From assembly GCA_963210315.1 (NCBI GenBank), contig OY723257.1, forward strand, positions 1,054,001-1,118,000: a stretch of 64,000 nt of DNA, in the 5' to 3' direction. The notes under the pieces were generated by a model, which saw only the letters and a program-made list of their open reading frames with translations, was not told where the DNA came from and made no database searches. This document shows positions 9,755 to 18,766 of the stretch, one piece after another (the first letter of the stretch is position 1; every line of letters starts with the position of its first letter). The position numbers and the translations under genes were made by a program. The DNA is from Rhynchopus euleeides. Its lineage: Eukaryota; Euglenozoa; Diplonemea; Diplonemida; Diplonemidae.

Positions 9755-12700
9755 TCAAACAACCAGAATCGGGCTGTGCGTGGCATCGGTTCGAGCAGAG
9801 TCCGGCGCGAAGCTACTTTCTGGGGAATACGCACCTATGGTATCGCCTGCGAACACCTGCGATGCAGAAGGGATGTCCAGATGCCCCCTTCCGAACGGCA
9901 GGCTGCCAGTGGGCGAGCATCGGGAGGACGTCTGGGAGCTGCCGCGCTGCCGCCTGGGGGTGTGGAGTGCGGACTCGTGCAGCAGGGACATCGCCAGGTC
10001 GTCTTGGTATCCGGAGAACCGGTGGATAAGCTCGGCCTCCGACGGGGGCAGGCTGCTGCCGGTGGCTGCTTGATGCTGTTGCTGTTGCTCCTGCGGGGGG
10101 TCGCCCTGCAGCAGCACAGGCACACGGCGCTGCACAGGCTGCCTTGTGCTCACACACACGGGGGGGCGGGACCACGACTGCCGCCCTCTCCCCACAGGCA
10201 GCGAGGCACAGGTCATGCCCATTGAGTTGCTTGAGACGTGCGACTCAGCACGGCGTGGCGGGGCCCTGGTGACGTGCAGGGTGGGATTCTCGAGGAAGGA
10301 CATGTCCGCGTCGAGGTGCTCGCAGGAGCTCATGATGTCTGCTTCTGTCAGGTGCACGTCCCTGCTGTCCCTGTCCCTACTCAGTACGTTTGCCTGCAGA
10401 TTGACTCGGCGCCGTGTGATGGCGATGTAGACCTCTGTGAACAGGTCCAGGATGAGGCGTACGATGAGGATCACCTCGATGGCACGCAGGAGCCTGCTCG
10501 CAACCAAGAAGGCCCACGTGTCTGGCCTCTCGTGTGTGAAGCCTATTGCAATGAAGACCATCGCTGCAGACTGGAAGCCGTTGATGAAGATGTCGGCGGC
10601 TGCGTCGCGCTGCCTGGCGTGTGGCCAGAGTGTGCCCTCCAACACGAACATAGCCAGGAAGATGGAAGCACAGGCGAGTTTCTTGTAGGCGCATGCGTTC
10701 GGAGTCTGGGGGGCGGTGCTGTGGAGGGCGCTGATGGCAAAGCTCGCAGCCATGTCGACGGCGAAGTACCAGGCACGGTCCTGCTTGAAGGTGCGCACCA
10801 CGGAGGAGAAGCGGTGGACCCAGGTGGAGGAGGGCTGCAGGCTGACCCACTCCCCGGAGCCGATGACGAACCTGAGGAGGGCGCTGTTGCGTGTCACGGC
10901 GATGGCGTACGCCGCCTGGGAGGGGACGTTGGCGCGCACGGCACGCAGCACCAGCACAGGGACCGCGACACACACGCCCAGCACCGCAACCCCCAGCAGC
11001 GCGTGCAGCACCGTGTCGGGGTGCATCACAAGCGTCATCCCCGCCAGCGTCAGCCCTTGGAAGAAGAACTGGAACAGGAACAGCACCACGCACGGCTGCT
11101 GCACGAAGCAGTGCAGGTCCTCCAGCTTGTTGTACATCTGCGGCGTCCACTTCCGCATCCCGTGCAGCAGCAGGAACGACAGCAGCCCGCACACCGCAAT
11201 CATGCACAGGTTGGCCACCGCCGCCCCGAGGGCGTCGCTCCCGTCGATCACAAGCGCCGTCGGGTGCAGCAGCCGCGGGATCGTGCGCGTGCACCCAGAG
11301 CTGACCAGCTGCATCCGCATCGCCGACCCGACACCGGCAGCCCCGCTGAGCGCCCCACCGATCGCCGCAATCAACGACCCGGTGCTCACATCCGGTGTCA
11401 CCTCCTCGTTCCCCACCAACGCAGCAGCAGGGCTGAGCGGCACGTCTGTGTCACGCACAGTTGCACCCACGGCAGGCAGGGGCGAACCCGGTGATAGAGT
11501 TACAGCTGCAGGTGCAGGTGCAGCGGTAGCAGGGGTCGATGTTGCTGCAAACTTATCAGGCACCGTAGTGGCTGTGGGTGGCACAACAGTCATGCCAGGA
11601 GGAAGCGGTGTTTGAGGCACAAAACTCATTAATACGCCAGGTGGAAGTGGTGTCGAAGGTGCAACAGTCATTCCGGGAGGCAGTGGTGTTGAAGGTGTCG
11701 GGAGTGCCGTGGATACTGTTGGGGGCACCAACGTCATCCCGGCTGGGACTGTCGTGGGTTGCGGTTGCGGAGGCGACGACGTGCCCGGTGCCGGTGTGGC
11801 CAGTGCCGGGCCACTTGTGCCTGCTGCTTGTGGGCCAGGCGTCGGGGCTGCGGGAGGGAGTGGCGCAAATGTTTGCACGATCGGGGGGGCAAATGTGAAG
11901 CCGACCTGGGGCGTGGGCGGTGACGGTGTTGATGGCGTTGGAGTCGTCGGCACAAGCGTCGCTGGAGCAGAACTTGCAGGTGCTGCCGTGGGCGGTGAAG
12001 GAGTTGACGGTGCGGTTGTCGGGACGGGGGTCGAAGGTGCTCCTATCGCTGGTGTCGACGTTACTGGCGTCGCTGTGTCTGGAGGCGTCGGGGGCACCTG
12101 GGTTGGGAGCACAGACTGCGTTGCCATGGGTGCAGGAGAAGCAGGCACAGGTGTCTGCGGTGCAGAGGTTGGCTGTCCTGCTAGAGGAACGGTCGTTCCC
12201 ACCACAGCTGTCGACGGCACGGATGTTGGCGCCAGTGCCGTCGGGGATTGTGTCGCAGGTGTAGCAGTTGGGCCCGGAGGAACAGGCGGTGCCGGTGTCT
12301 GGGGAGCTGGTGTCGGGGGCGACGGTGTTGCTACGAGAGGCGTCGCAGGTGCCTGAGTCGGTGGTGCACCTGTTTCAGGCACCTCTGTTGCTGGCGCTGG
12401 CGTTGGGGGCGAAATCGCCTGTGGCACGGGTGTTGGGGGAGTAGGCGTAGGCGGTGCAGGTGTTGGAGAAGAAGGCGTTTGGGGCATCGCCGTCGGTGGC
12501 GAGGCTGTCGCAGGTGCCGGCGTTGCTGGGGCAGGTGTTGCTGGTGCTGGGCCCGGAGGGATGGGGACAGGCGGTGCAGGATTAGGCGGTGCCGGTGTCT
12601 GGGGGGCTGGTGTCGGGGGCGACGGTGTCTCTGGGGACGTCGTTGCCGGAACTGGTGTTGCTACGAGAGGTGTCGCAGGCGCTTCTGTCAGTGGCGAGAC

Positions 12701-14053
12701 TGTTGCGGGGGCTGGCGTTGGCGGTGAACTCGTTGGAGGCACAGGCGTGGGGGGGGCAGGCGTTGTGGGTGCCACTGTCGGGGGTGAGGCTGTTGCAGGT
12801 GCTGTCGTTGGCGGCGACACCGTCAGCGGACAAGGCGTAGGCGGTGCGGGTGTCAGTGGAGCAGGTGTTGACGGCGCCATTGTTGCAGGTGCGGGTGTTG
12901 GCGGCGCCACTGTCGGCGGTGAGACCGTCGCAGGCGCTGGCGTCGCCGGTGCTGGCGTTGGGGGCGAAATCGTCGGTGGCACGGGCGTTAGCGGAAAAGG
13001 CGTTGGCGGCGCAGGTGTTGGCGGCGCTGCCGTTGCAGGCGCGGGTGTTGGTGGGGCAGGTGTTGGAGGAGAAGGCGTTGGCGGCGACACCGTTGGCGGC
13101 ACGGGCGTTGGAGGAGAAGGCGTAGGCGGTGCGGGTGTCGGTGGCGCAGGTGTTGGCGGCGCTGCCGTTGCAGGTGCGGGTGTCGGTGGTGCAGGTGTTG
13201 GAGGAGAAGGCGTGGGGGGTGTCACCGTCGGTGGCGAGACTGTCGCAGGTACTGGCGTTGGCGGCGAAATTGTCGGCGGCACGGGTGTTGGGGGAGAAGG
13301 TGTCGGTGGCACGGGTGTTGGGGGAGAAGGCGTGAAGGGTGCCACAGTTGGCGGCGAGACTGTCGCAGGTGCAGGAGTCGGAGGGGACGGTGTGGGCGGC
13401 GCAGATGTCAGTGACGCTGGTGTTAGCGGCGCAGGTGTCAGCGGTGCAGGAGTCGGCGCCAGTGTCGGAGGCGCGAGCGTTGGAGGTGCAGGTGTACTCC
13501 GGCAGTACATAAACTTGAAGTTACTCACAGTCCCATCCAGGGATGCATCCTGGGCCCAGTTGCTTCTACCCACATAGCACTTGTCCCGCGTCTTCATCCG
13601 GGGAAGCAATGTGCCGACCACTTCGCCTTTCACACCGTTGATGTAAGTTGCGATCACCCCACGCGTCAGCGAATTGCCATCCCGTGTGATCGTCATCTCG
13701 AAATCGAAGGGTACGCCCAGCGGGAACTTACGCTCTTCCGACCTTTTAGGGCCACCATAGACGCTATCCACAATAGAATGCACTGCGACAACCCCTTCTG
13801 TCGAGAACTGGGACACAAGGAGGTTGTCATCGAGAGCACCATCCCCAAAGTCAAAGATACGGCCCCACTCCGTGTATTGGTTTATGGTCACCCTGCACGA
13901 CATCCAGATCTCGCCGCCGAAAGTAAGCGACGACCCCTGCACAAACTCAGACATGTCAGTAAACTGAACTGCCTCTTGCGCATTCAAGCACGGAGCCACT
14001 GCCATCGCACAGGCACTGAGCACAACCGAAGCCGCCATCCCAACACAGAACAC
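9755..14053 (-). CDS. LamG-like ectodomain, PT-rich stalk, multi-pass membrane protein
   Basis: 1432 residues. Start at 14053, with a second Met five codons on; either gives a signal peptide (MAASVVLSACAMAVA, cleavage near LNAQ). Residues about 30-185 resemble a laminin-G/concanavalin-type jelly roll (RIFDFGDG near the front, YVGRSNWAQDASLDGTVSNF near the end). Residues about 190-880 are a stalk of Pro/Thr/Ala/Ser repeats ([15 protein letters not shown]), likely O-glycosylated. Residues about 930-1210 hold six or seven hydrophobic segments. The last 220 residues are polar, with Ser/Arg and Gln runs, and probably cytoplasmic. A surface receptor, sensor or channel is inferred from topology only; I cannot place the membrane domain in a named family. 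The stalk is more diverged than that of the double-propeller protein. Confidence 0.85.
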   Translation of the reverse strand: MFCVGMAASVVLSACAMAVAPCLNAQEAVQFTDMSEFVQGSSLTFGGEIWMSCRVTINQYTEWGRIFDFGDGALDDNLLVSQFSTEGVVAVHSIVDSVYGGPKRSEERKFPLGVPFDFEMTITRDGNSLTRGVIATYINGVKGEVVGTLLPRMKTRDKCYVGRSNWAQDASLDGTVSNFKFMYCRSTPAPPTLAPPTLAPTPAPLTPAPLTPASLTSAPPTPSPPTPAPATVSPPTVAPFTPSPPTPVPPTPSPPTPVPPTISPPTPVPATVSPPTVTPPTPSPPTPAPPTPAPATAAPPTPAPPTPAPPTPSPPTPVPPTVSPPTPSPPTPAPPTPAPATAAPPTPAPPTPFPLTPVPPTISPPTPAPATPAPATVSPPTVAPPTPAPATMAPSTPAPLTPAPPTPCPLTVSPPTTAPATASPPTVAPTTPAPPTPVPPTSSPPTPAPATVSPLTEAPATPLVATPVPATTSPETPSPPTPAPQTPAPPNPAPPVPIPPGPAPATPAPATPAPATASPPTAMPQTPSSPTPAPPTPTPPTPVPQAISPPTPAPATEVPETGAPPTQAPATPLVATPSPPTPAPQTPAPPVPPGPTATPATQSPTALAPTSVPSTAVVGTTVPLAGQPTSAPQTPVPASPAPMATQSVLPTQVPPTPPDTATPVTSTPAIGAPSTPVPTTAPSTPSPPTAAPASSAPATLVPTTPTPSTPSPPTPQVGFTFAPPIVQTFAPLPPAAPTPGPQAAGTSGPALATPAPGTSSPPQPQPTTVPAGMTLVPPTVSTALPTPSTPLPPGMTVAPSTPLPPGVLMSFVPQTPLPPGMTVVPPTATTVPDKFAATSTPATAAPAPAAVTLSPGSPLPAVGATVRDTDVPLSPAAALVGNEEVTPDVSTGSLIAAIGGALSGAAGVGSAMRMQLVSSGCTRTIPRLLHPTALVIDGSDALGAAVANLCMIAVCGLLSFLLLHGMRKWTPQMYNKLEDLHCFVQQPCVVLFLFQFFFQGLTLAGMTLVMHPDTVLHALLGVAVLGVCVAVPVLVLRAVRANVPSQAAYAIAVTRNSALLRFVIGSGEWVSLQPSSTWVHRFSSVVRTFKQDRAWYFAVDMAASFAISALHSTAPQTPNACAYKKLACASIFLAMFVLEGTLWPHARQRDAAADIFINGFQSAAMVFIAIGFTHERPDTWAFLVASRLLRAIEVILIVRLILDLFTEVYIAITRRRVNLQANVLSRDRDSRDVHLTEADIMSSCEHLDADMSFLENPTLHVTRAPPRRAESHVSSNSMGMTCASLPVGRGRQSWSRPPVCVSTRQPVQRRVPVLLQGDPPQEQQQQHQAATGSSLPPSEAELIHRFSGYQDDLAMSLLHESALHTPRRQRGSSQTSSRCSPTGSLPFGRGHLDIPSASQVFAGDTIGAYSPESSFAPDSARTDATHSPILVV
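11890..13500. repeat. Imprecise coding repeat of the PT-rich stalk
   Basis: Variable 15-bp-based repeats encode the stalk of the LamG-like protein. Unlike the array at 2530-4225, units differ in codons and residues (APATV, VPPTI, LVATP) and there is no clean higher-order period, so the array looks older. Long open frames on the opposite strand here are by-products. Confidence 0.75.
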
Positions 14054-14661
14054 AGCTGGGGATGGGGACCTCGGAACCCCGCATGCGTCGGCGCAGTGCG
14101 GATGAGGAGCCCGACAAGAAGATCACCTCCCACGGGGGGAGGGGGGAAGTGGTGTCCACCCAAATGCTGCGAGTGAATGGCAAGGGTGCGTGGTGTGCTA
14201 CAGGGTACCGTGACTGATCGATACTGAAGGGAAGGCCCTCCGCGGAAGGAGGGCTGTTTGCAAAGAGCCAGGGGGAGGGGGGCGGTGGGGAGCCAGCTGT
14301 GTCCTGCATCAATCCTCCTTTGCTGGGAGTCACTACCCAGCCTGCAGTCATGCCGACACCCATGGGTAACAAGCAGAAGCAAAGGGGGCGCTCGCAGCAG
14401 CCGGGGGTAGCCCCAGGCAAAGGCCAAGGGAAGCAAGAACGGCCGTGGCCATGGCACCCAAGGCAGGGCCCTCACCACCACCACCCCTCTCTCTCTTGTG
14501 TGCACACCGCGCCATTTCAACAACACACCCACACTTAGGATTCGGAGAGGAATGGCGAAAGCACAGCCCACCCCCCAACCACTAGGGCGCCTTCAGGAGG
14601 AGGTTGCTGCTGCTGCTGGGGGTGGGGGTGGCGGGGTGCTGGGGAGCGACCTGGCCCCCAC
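14054..14661. other. Intergenic between two minus-strand genes
   Basis: About 600 bp that must hold the 5' region of the LamG-like gene and the 3' end of the helical-protein gene. Overlapping short frames, no supported product. Confidence 0.4.
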
Positions 14662-15735
14662 CTAGCGCGCAGCGCAGGACCGCTTCTCAGTCGGGGCAGC
14701 GGCGTGCGGCGCCGCCGCACTGCGCTTGCCCCCTGCCTGCGAGGAGAGGTCGCTCAGGGCCTTCGTTGCACGCTCCGCTGCACAGACGAGGCTTTGCTCC
14801 GCCGCAAGCGCAATGTCGCTCGCAGCCTCATGCGCGAGCAGCTCGGCAGCCGCTGCCTGCATCGCCTCCGCATGGGCCGCCACCGCGCGCGCGCGCTGCA
14901 GCAGCACCTCCTTCCGCACAGCGTCGGGCTGCGCGCTCTGCAGCGACTCCGTCGGCAGCAGGCGCAGCGAAGTGTAGCGCCGCAGCTGCCGCTGCGCATC
15001 ATCGGTGTCCCGGAAGGGCGTGTTGTAGGCAGGCAGCAGGGCCACCCGCAGGCTCGTCATCAGCTGCTGCCGCATCCCATTCGGCAGCGCTGCGGGATGC
15101 GCGCTGTCGCCGCGGGGCTGCTGCTGCTGCTCCTGATCGCCAGCAGGCGCCACAGCCTGCCGCGCCCTTTCCTGCTCACGCTCCCGCCGCCGCTGCTGCT
15201 GCTGCTGCCTCTGGAAGACCGCCTGCCGCTCCTGCGCCGCGCGGTGGAGCACAGGCAGGTTGAGCGACGCCAAGGCATCCAGCTGCTGCCGCACTGCCGC
15301 CTGCACCGCGGCTGCCGCCTGCGCGTGCACCGCGTGCTGCTCCTCCAGAGCTGCGGCAGGCCCTGCCGCAGCAGCGCCACCCCCCAGGCTGCCTGCTGCC
15401 TGTGCGAGGCGCAGCGCCTCTGCCGCATGGTGGCTGTGCTGGTGCAGGAGGGTGCCGAGCTGGCGCGACACATCGCGTGCCTCGAACAGCGCCAGGTCGA
15501 CACGCCCGAACTTCCCCCAGTCGCCTTCGTCGTCCGTAACGAAGCGGCGCATGAAATCGATGAGGGCGTCTGCCTGCTGCACGGCGTGCTGCCACTGGGC
15601 TCCCTCCTCCTGCAGCTGCTGCGCATGCCGCGACCACCTCTGGTGCAGGGTCCGCACTGCCGCCGCCGCCGCCACAGCCGCCTCTGCAGTGCCCTCCTGG
15701 GCCCTGTCCTTCGGGACAGGCACCGACCTGCTCAT
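14662..15735 (-). CDS. Gln/Ala-rich helical protein, unknown function
   Basis: 357 residues if it starts at the Met at 15735 (MSRSVPVPKDRAQEG). The frame is open upstream to 15936, but that part is Pro-rich and looks like 5' UTR. The protein is almost wholly predicted helix: Ala-rich and charged segments with Gln runs (about residue 195-235), several likely coiled-coil stretches, and a less biased block around NGMRQQLMTSLRVALLPAYNT. The C-terminus is basic. No signal peptide, membrane segment or family is recognised. Trinucleotide GCAGCTGCC-type composition could inflate the frame, but the mixed block NTPFRDTDDAQRQLRRYTS argues for real coding. A structural, scaffold or nucleic-acid-associated role is possible; nothing specific can be said. 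Confidence 0.65.
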   Translation of the reverse strand: MSRSVPVPKDRAQEGTAEAAVAAAAAVRTLHQRWSRHAQQLQEEGAQWQHAVQQADALIDFMRRFVTDDEGDWGKFGRVDLALFEARDVSRQLGTLLHQHSHHAAEALRLAQAAGSLGGGAAAAGPAAALEEQHAVHAQAAAAVQAAVRQQLDALASLNLPVLHRAAQERQAVFQRQQQQQRRREREQERARQAVAPAGDQEQQQQPRGDSAHPAALPNGMRQQLMTSLRVALLPAYNTPFRDTDDAQRQLRRYTSLRLLPTESLQSAQPDAVRKEVLLQRARAVAAHAEAMQAAAAELLAHEAASDIALAAEQSLVCAAERATKALSDLSSQAGGKRSAAAPHAAAPTEKRSCAAR

Positions 15736-16682
15736 GGCAGGCACGGCAGGCCCCACGTCATGCAGGCATGCGGGGGAGGCACCTGTGGCGGGGTGGCGGG
15801 GGTGGAAAGCCAAGCAGAGAACAGAGAAAAGGGTGTGTGTGGGGGGCAGTGCCGGAAATGCAGTGAGGTGCTGGGGTGAGGGCAGAGGGATCGAGGCGGG
15901 AGGGGAGGGGGGTGTCGTTCTGCCCCTGCCATGCATCTCGGTTCCACATCATCGCATGGCACGGCTGCTGTGTCGGGCAGCCCACACAGCAGACTGGAGC
16001 TTAACTGGCCCCTCTGTGGGGGCACTCCTCCATCCTCTCTGAAGGGAGCATCCCCCACAGGCGCCACAGCCCCGCCTTTCAGGCAGGCCCAGTCAGGGCC
16101 TGCCTGCTAGGCCTTGATTCGTGCCTCCAGGTCCACCTTGAAAGAAAAACTAGGCGTCTGAAAAGCACAACACACAAAACACGCAAAAAAACACATAAAA
16201 AGATCTACTAGGGGTATGGGTGATTGGGAGCCTTGCACACCTTCCCTTGAAACATAGCAAGAATGAGTGTGGCAAGGATGGGGTGGAATGGTGGGGGATA
16301 GAGGGGATGGGATGGGAGGGAGCGAGGGTATTATGTTAACAAACCGAGAGGTGGGGGTGGGGAGGGGAGAGGGGAGGGGAGGAAGCGGGTGGGGGGGTCT
16401 TTTTTTGCACTCTTCTTCGGCAGCGCGCGCTCGGTATTTGCAATAAAAGGAAACGCAACAGAGGGGGGGGGGTGGGTGGGGGGGGGGGTTTTATGTGGTG
16501 TGTGGTTCGGTACAAAACAGAACAGAGCGCGCGTGCCAAACAGAAGAATGCACCTCCCCCCCCCCCTCCCATCCCCTCCGGAGCCAACGCACACCTCAAT
16601 GTACAACGTCGCCTATATTTTTTTTGAATGCCGGCAGCCGCAAGCTAGGCTTGATTTGCTGCCCGCCTCCGTTTTTTTTGCA
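15736..16682. other. Intergenic, simple-sequence rich
   Basis: Holds the 5' flank of the helical-protein gene, then G/A-rich and C-rich runs (16350-16570). No gene is supported. Confidence 0.4.
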
Positions 16683-16776
16683 TACCTACCCCCCCCCCCT
16701 TGTAATTGTCCGCCCCCCCAAACCCCTTGTAATTGTCCGCCTCGGGGCCTCCTCGGGGGGCGGACAATTACAAGGG
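16683..16776. repeat. Inverted-repeat end with TTGTAATTGTCCGCC motif
   Basis: Reads ATACCTA, a C-run, then TTGTAATTGTCCGCC. A second copy of the motif at 16726-16741 forms a hairpin with its reverse complement at 16758-16776. The same end in opposite orientation lies at 29044-29077. Further direct motif copies are at 16981-16998 and 17005-17019. This looks like a transposon terminus with subterminal repeats. Confidence 0.55.
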
Positions 16777-18042
16777 TTATACTGGGTACGAAGGCCTGCA
16801 GTGCGAGTGGTTGGCCTGCGCGACAAGGGTCTCTTAATCACCCCTCGCTACTCACCCCTATCACCCCCTGGGGGTGGTAGGGGTGAGTAGCGAGAGCCCT
16901 GGCCACACAGAGCGCACAAACACTACGGAATGTGCCTCTGTTGTGTTGTGTGCACGCTGCAGCCAGTGGTACAGGCTAATCCCTTGTAATTGTCCGCCTG
17001 ACCTAGTAATTGTCCGCCTGGGGGTATGGAAATTTAGTCATTCTTAGTCACTTTTAGGCGATTTACGCGCGGTTTTTCGGCTGGGGAAAAGAGAGTAAGA
17101 TTTTCGAAAAAAATCGATTTTTTCGCAAAAAATCGCATTGTGTCGTAGTCGCGCGTAGTCACCCGTAGTCGCCAGGTCGAGGTTACCAGATTCCATACCC
17201 CCCCGGGGTACTGAATTACCGATTTTTCGACATGTCGAAAAAAAAATTTTTTTGGCCGAAAAAAAAATTTTTTTTTTCGGCCGACTAAACCGAAAATCGG
17301 GCCCTCTGGGGTGCAGGCCTGGGCGGGGAACGAGCCCTTTTTCCAGGTTTTTTGGGTCGGGGAACCAGGTTTTTTCTAAGAATTTTTACAAGGGATTTTT
17401 TGCTCGCCCCCCCACAGTTTCAACTTCCAGGCGCGTGCCCGTCAGGCGGGACTTTTTCTCTGATTTCTCTCCGCGTCATCATTGACAGCTCTCGAGTGAT
17501 GCCCAGAGATGCTTGCGGCAGAGAGTGCCCCTCATGCGCGTTACAGCTGAAAATGAATGAGGATCATCTGGCACTCGTTCTCATCGGGGGTTGTGCTCCG
17601 CAGGGACTCAATACACCTTGGCACTCTCGCAGGGCTGGACATGCCAGCAGCTGGAGGACAGTTACAAAGCTGCCACTCCCCGACGCCACCCACCTGCTGG
17701 CCCCTTCAGGTCTGAAAGCCCAAAAGCTCCCGGGGATTTTTGCAGTGGTGCGCACCATATTCAGCGCAGTAGGGTGATCTCTCCGATTTTCCAAAACTGC
17801 TGGTTTACTGGTTTGGGGAACGGTCGTCGGCAGACCGTTGAAATGCCCGTGTTAGCAAGGCACACTCACGTTTCAGGTAGCGTGTCGCGTGTCACGCATG
17901 TCGCGAACGCGGCAAGTGTACCTCCCAGGTGGGGAAGCCCGACCTCCTGTCCGATGTCAGTCAGGCTTCGAAGAAGCGCTTCATGGATGCGGCGCTGACC
18001 TCCTACGCTGCACTGTACCCAGGGAAGTGAGATAGATGGACG
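16777..18042. other. Low-coding region with repeat fragments
   Basis: Contains a fragment of the 184-bp AT-palindrome repeat at about 17222-17330 (TCGACATGTCGAAAA, the GGCCGAAAA palindrome, CGGGCCCTCTGGGGTGC). At 17886-18029 a short plus-strand stretch has protein-like composition (a CHAC...KC cysteine pair, then SKKRFMDAALTSYAALYPGK and a stop) and could be a last exon or a captured fragment. No complete gene is visible. Confidence 0.4.
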
Positions 18043-18118
18043 GGCACACGCTACATGGGGGGTCTGGGGGGCGGTGCCCCCCAGCCGCCGGAGGCCACGG
18101 TAGCGAACATCTGTTCGT
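18043..18118 (-). repeat. GC-hairpin repeat, pair A copy 1
   Basis: About 75 bp. Core, read on the minus strand, is CTACCGTGGCCTCCGG followed by a GGGGGG/CCCCCC hairpin and AGACCCCCC. Its partner starts about 171 bp further on, measured between matching bases. Confidence 0.75.
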
Positions 18119-18221
18119 GTGGGCGTACAGATTCTGTGCGAGTTGGCTGCGTCCTCAGAGGCGACTGGAGTGGTTGGACCCCGACCTGATGGGATTCGAA
18201 GGACTTGAGTACGAGACGTAC

Positions 18222-18290
18222 GCCACAGGGGGGTCTGGGGGGCGGAGCCCCCCAGCCGCCGGAGGCCACGGTAGTGAACGTCTGGCTCTC
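18222..18290 (-). repeat. GC-hairpin repeat, pair A copy 2
   Basis: Same core and orientation as 18043-18118. About 100 bp of unrelated sequence separate the two copies. Confidence 0.75.
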
Positions 18291-18524
18291 CAGTTGGCCA
18301 GCAAGGCGAACGGTACGTGGGACAGACTTCCCTTCCATCCTTGTGCGCGCCCTGTCGACTGGGGAAAACTTAGAAAAAGTTTTTTCCTCTGCGAAACAAC
18401 CTTAGAAAAAAATCCCCTAACAAAATTCTTAGAAAAAAACTTTTTTTCCCCTTACAAAAATTCTTAGAAAAAAAGTTCAGAATCCTGAAAGTGGGGAACA
18501 AGCCCCCCAGTTAGGAACAGCCCT

Positions 18525-18766
18525 GCTGGGGTGCCACACCGATATTTTTCGGATTTTTTTCGGATTTTTTTTCGATTTTTTTTGGTTGGGGTGGCCACCA
18601 GTCCAGGCTGCTGCCCCAGGGTGGCCGGATTTTCGACATGTCGAAAAAAAAAAATTTTGGCCGAAAAAAAAATTTTTTTTTCGGCCGACTAAACCGAAAA
18701 TCGGGCCCTCTGGGGTGCCACACCGATATTTTTCGGATTTTTTTCGGATTTTTTTTCGATTTTTTT
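18525..18766. repeat. 184-bp tandem repeat, left part of interrupted array
   Basis: About 1.3 units. A unit holds GGTTGGGGTGGCCACC, CGACATGTCG, a long GGCCGAAAA/TTTTCGGCC palindrome, CGGGCCCTCTGGGG and a T-rich tail. The GGTTGG landmark is at 18584 and would recur at 18768, exactly where the retroelement begins; the array resumes at 27208. Confidence 0.9.
18749..18766. repeat. Target-site duplication, left copy
   Basis: TTTTTTTTCGATTTTTTT, 18 bp, repeated at 27208-27225. Together they bracket the retroelement. Confidence 0.85.

Noticed and set aside
12561-13577. 338-codon plus-strand glycine-rich frame
   Set aside because: Antisense of the PT-rich stalk of the LamG-like gene; no domain of its own.
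14604-15879. Long plus-strand frames opposite the Gln/Ala-rich gene
   Set aside because: They arise from GCA/GCC/CAG-rich sequence. The minus frame has a mixed-composition block and a sensible start.
18043-18290. Hairpin pair read as a one-spacer CRISPR-like array
   Set aside because: Repeats are about 70 bp with strong GC hairpins in a eukaryotic setting, there are only two copies per site and no associated genes. Pairing is reported as a repeat finding instead.
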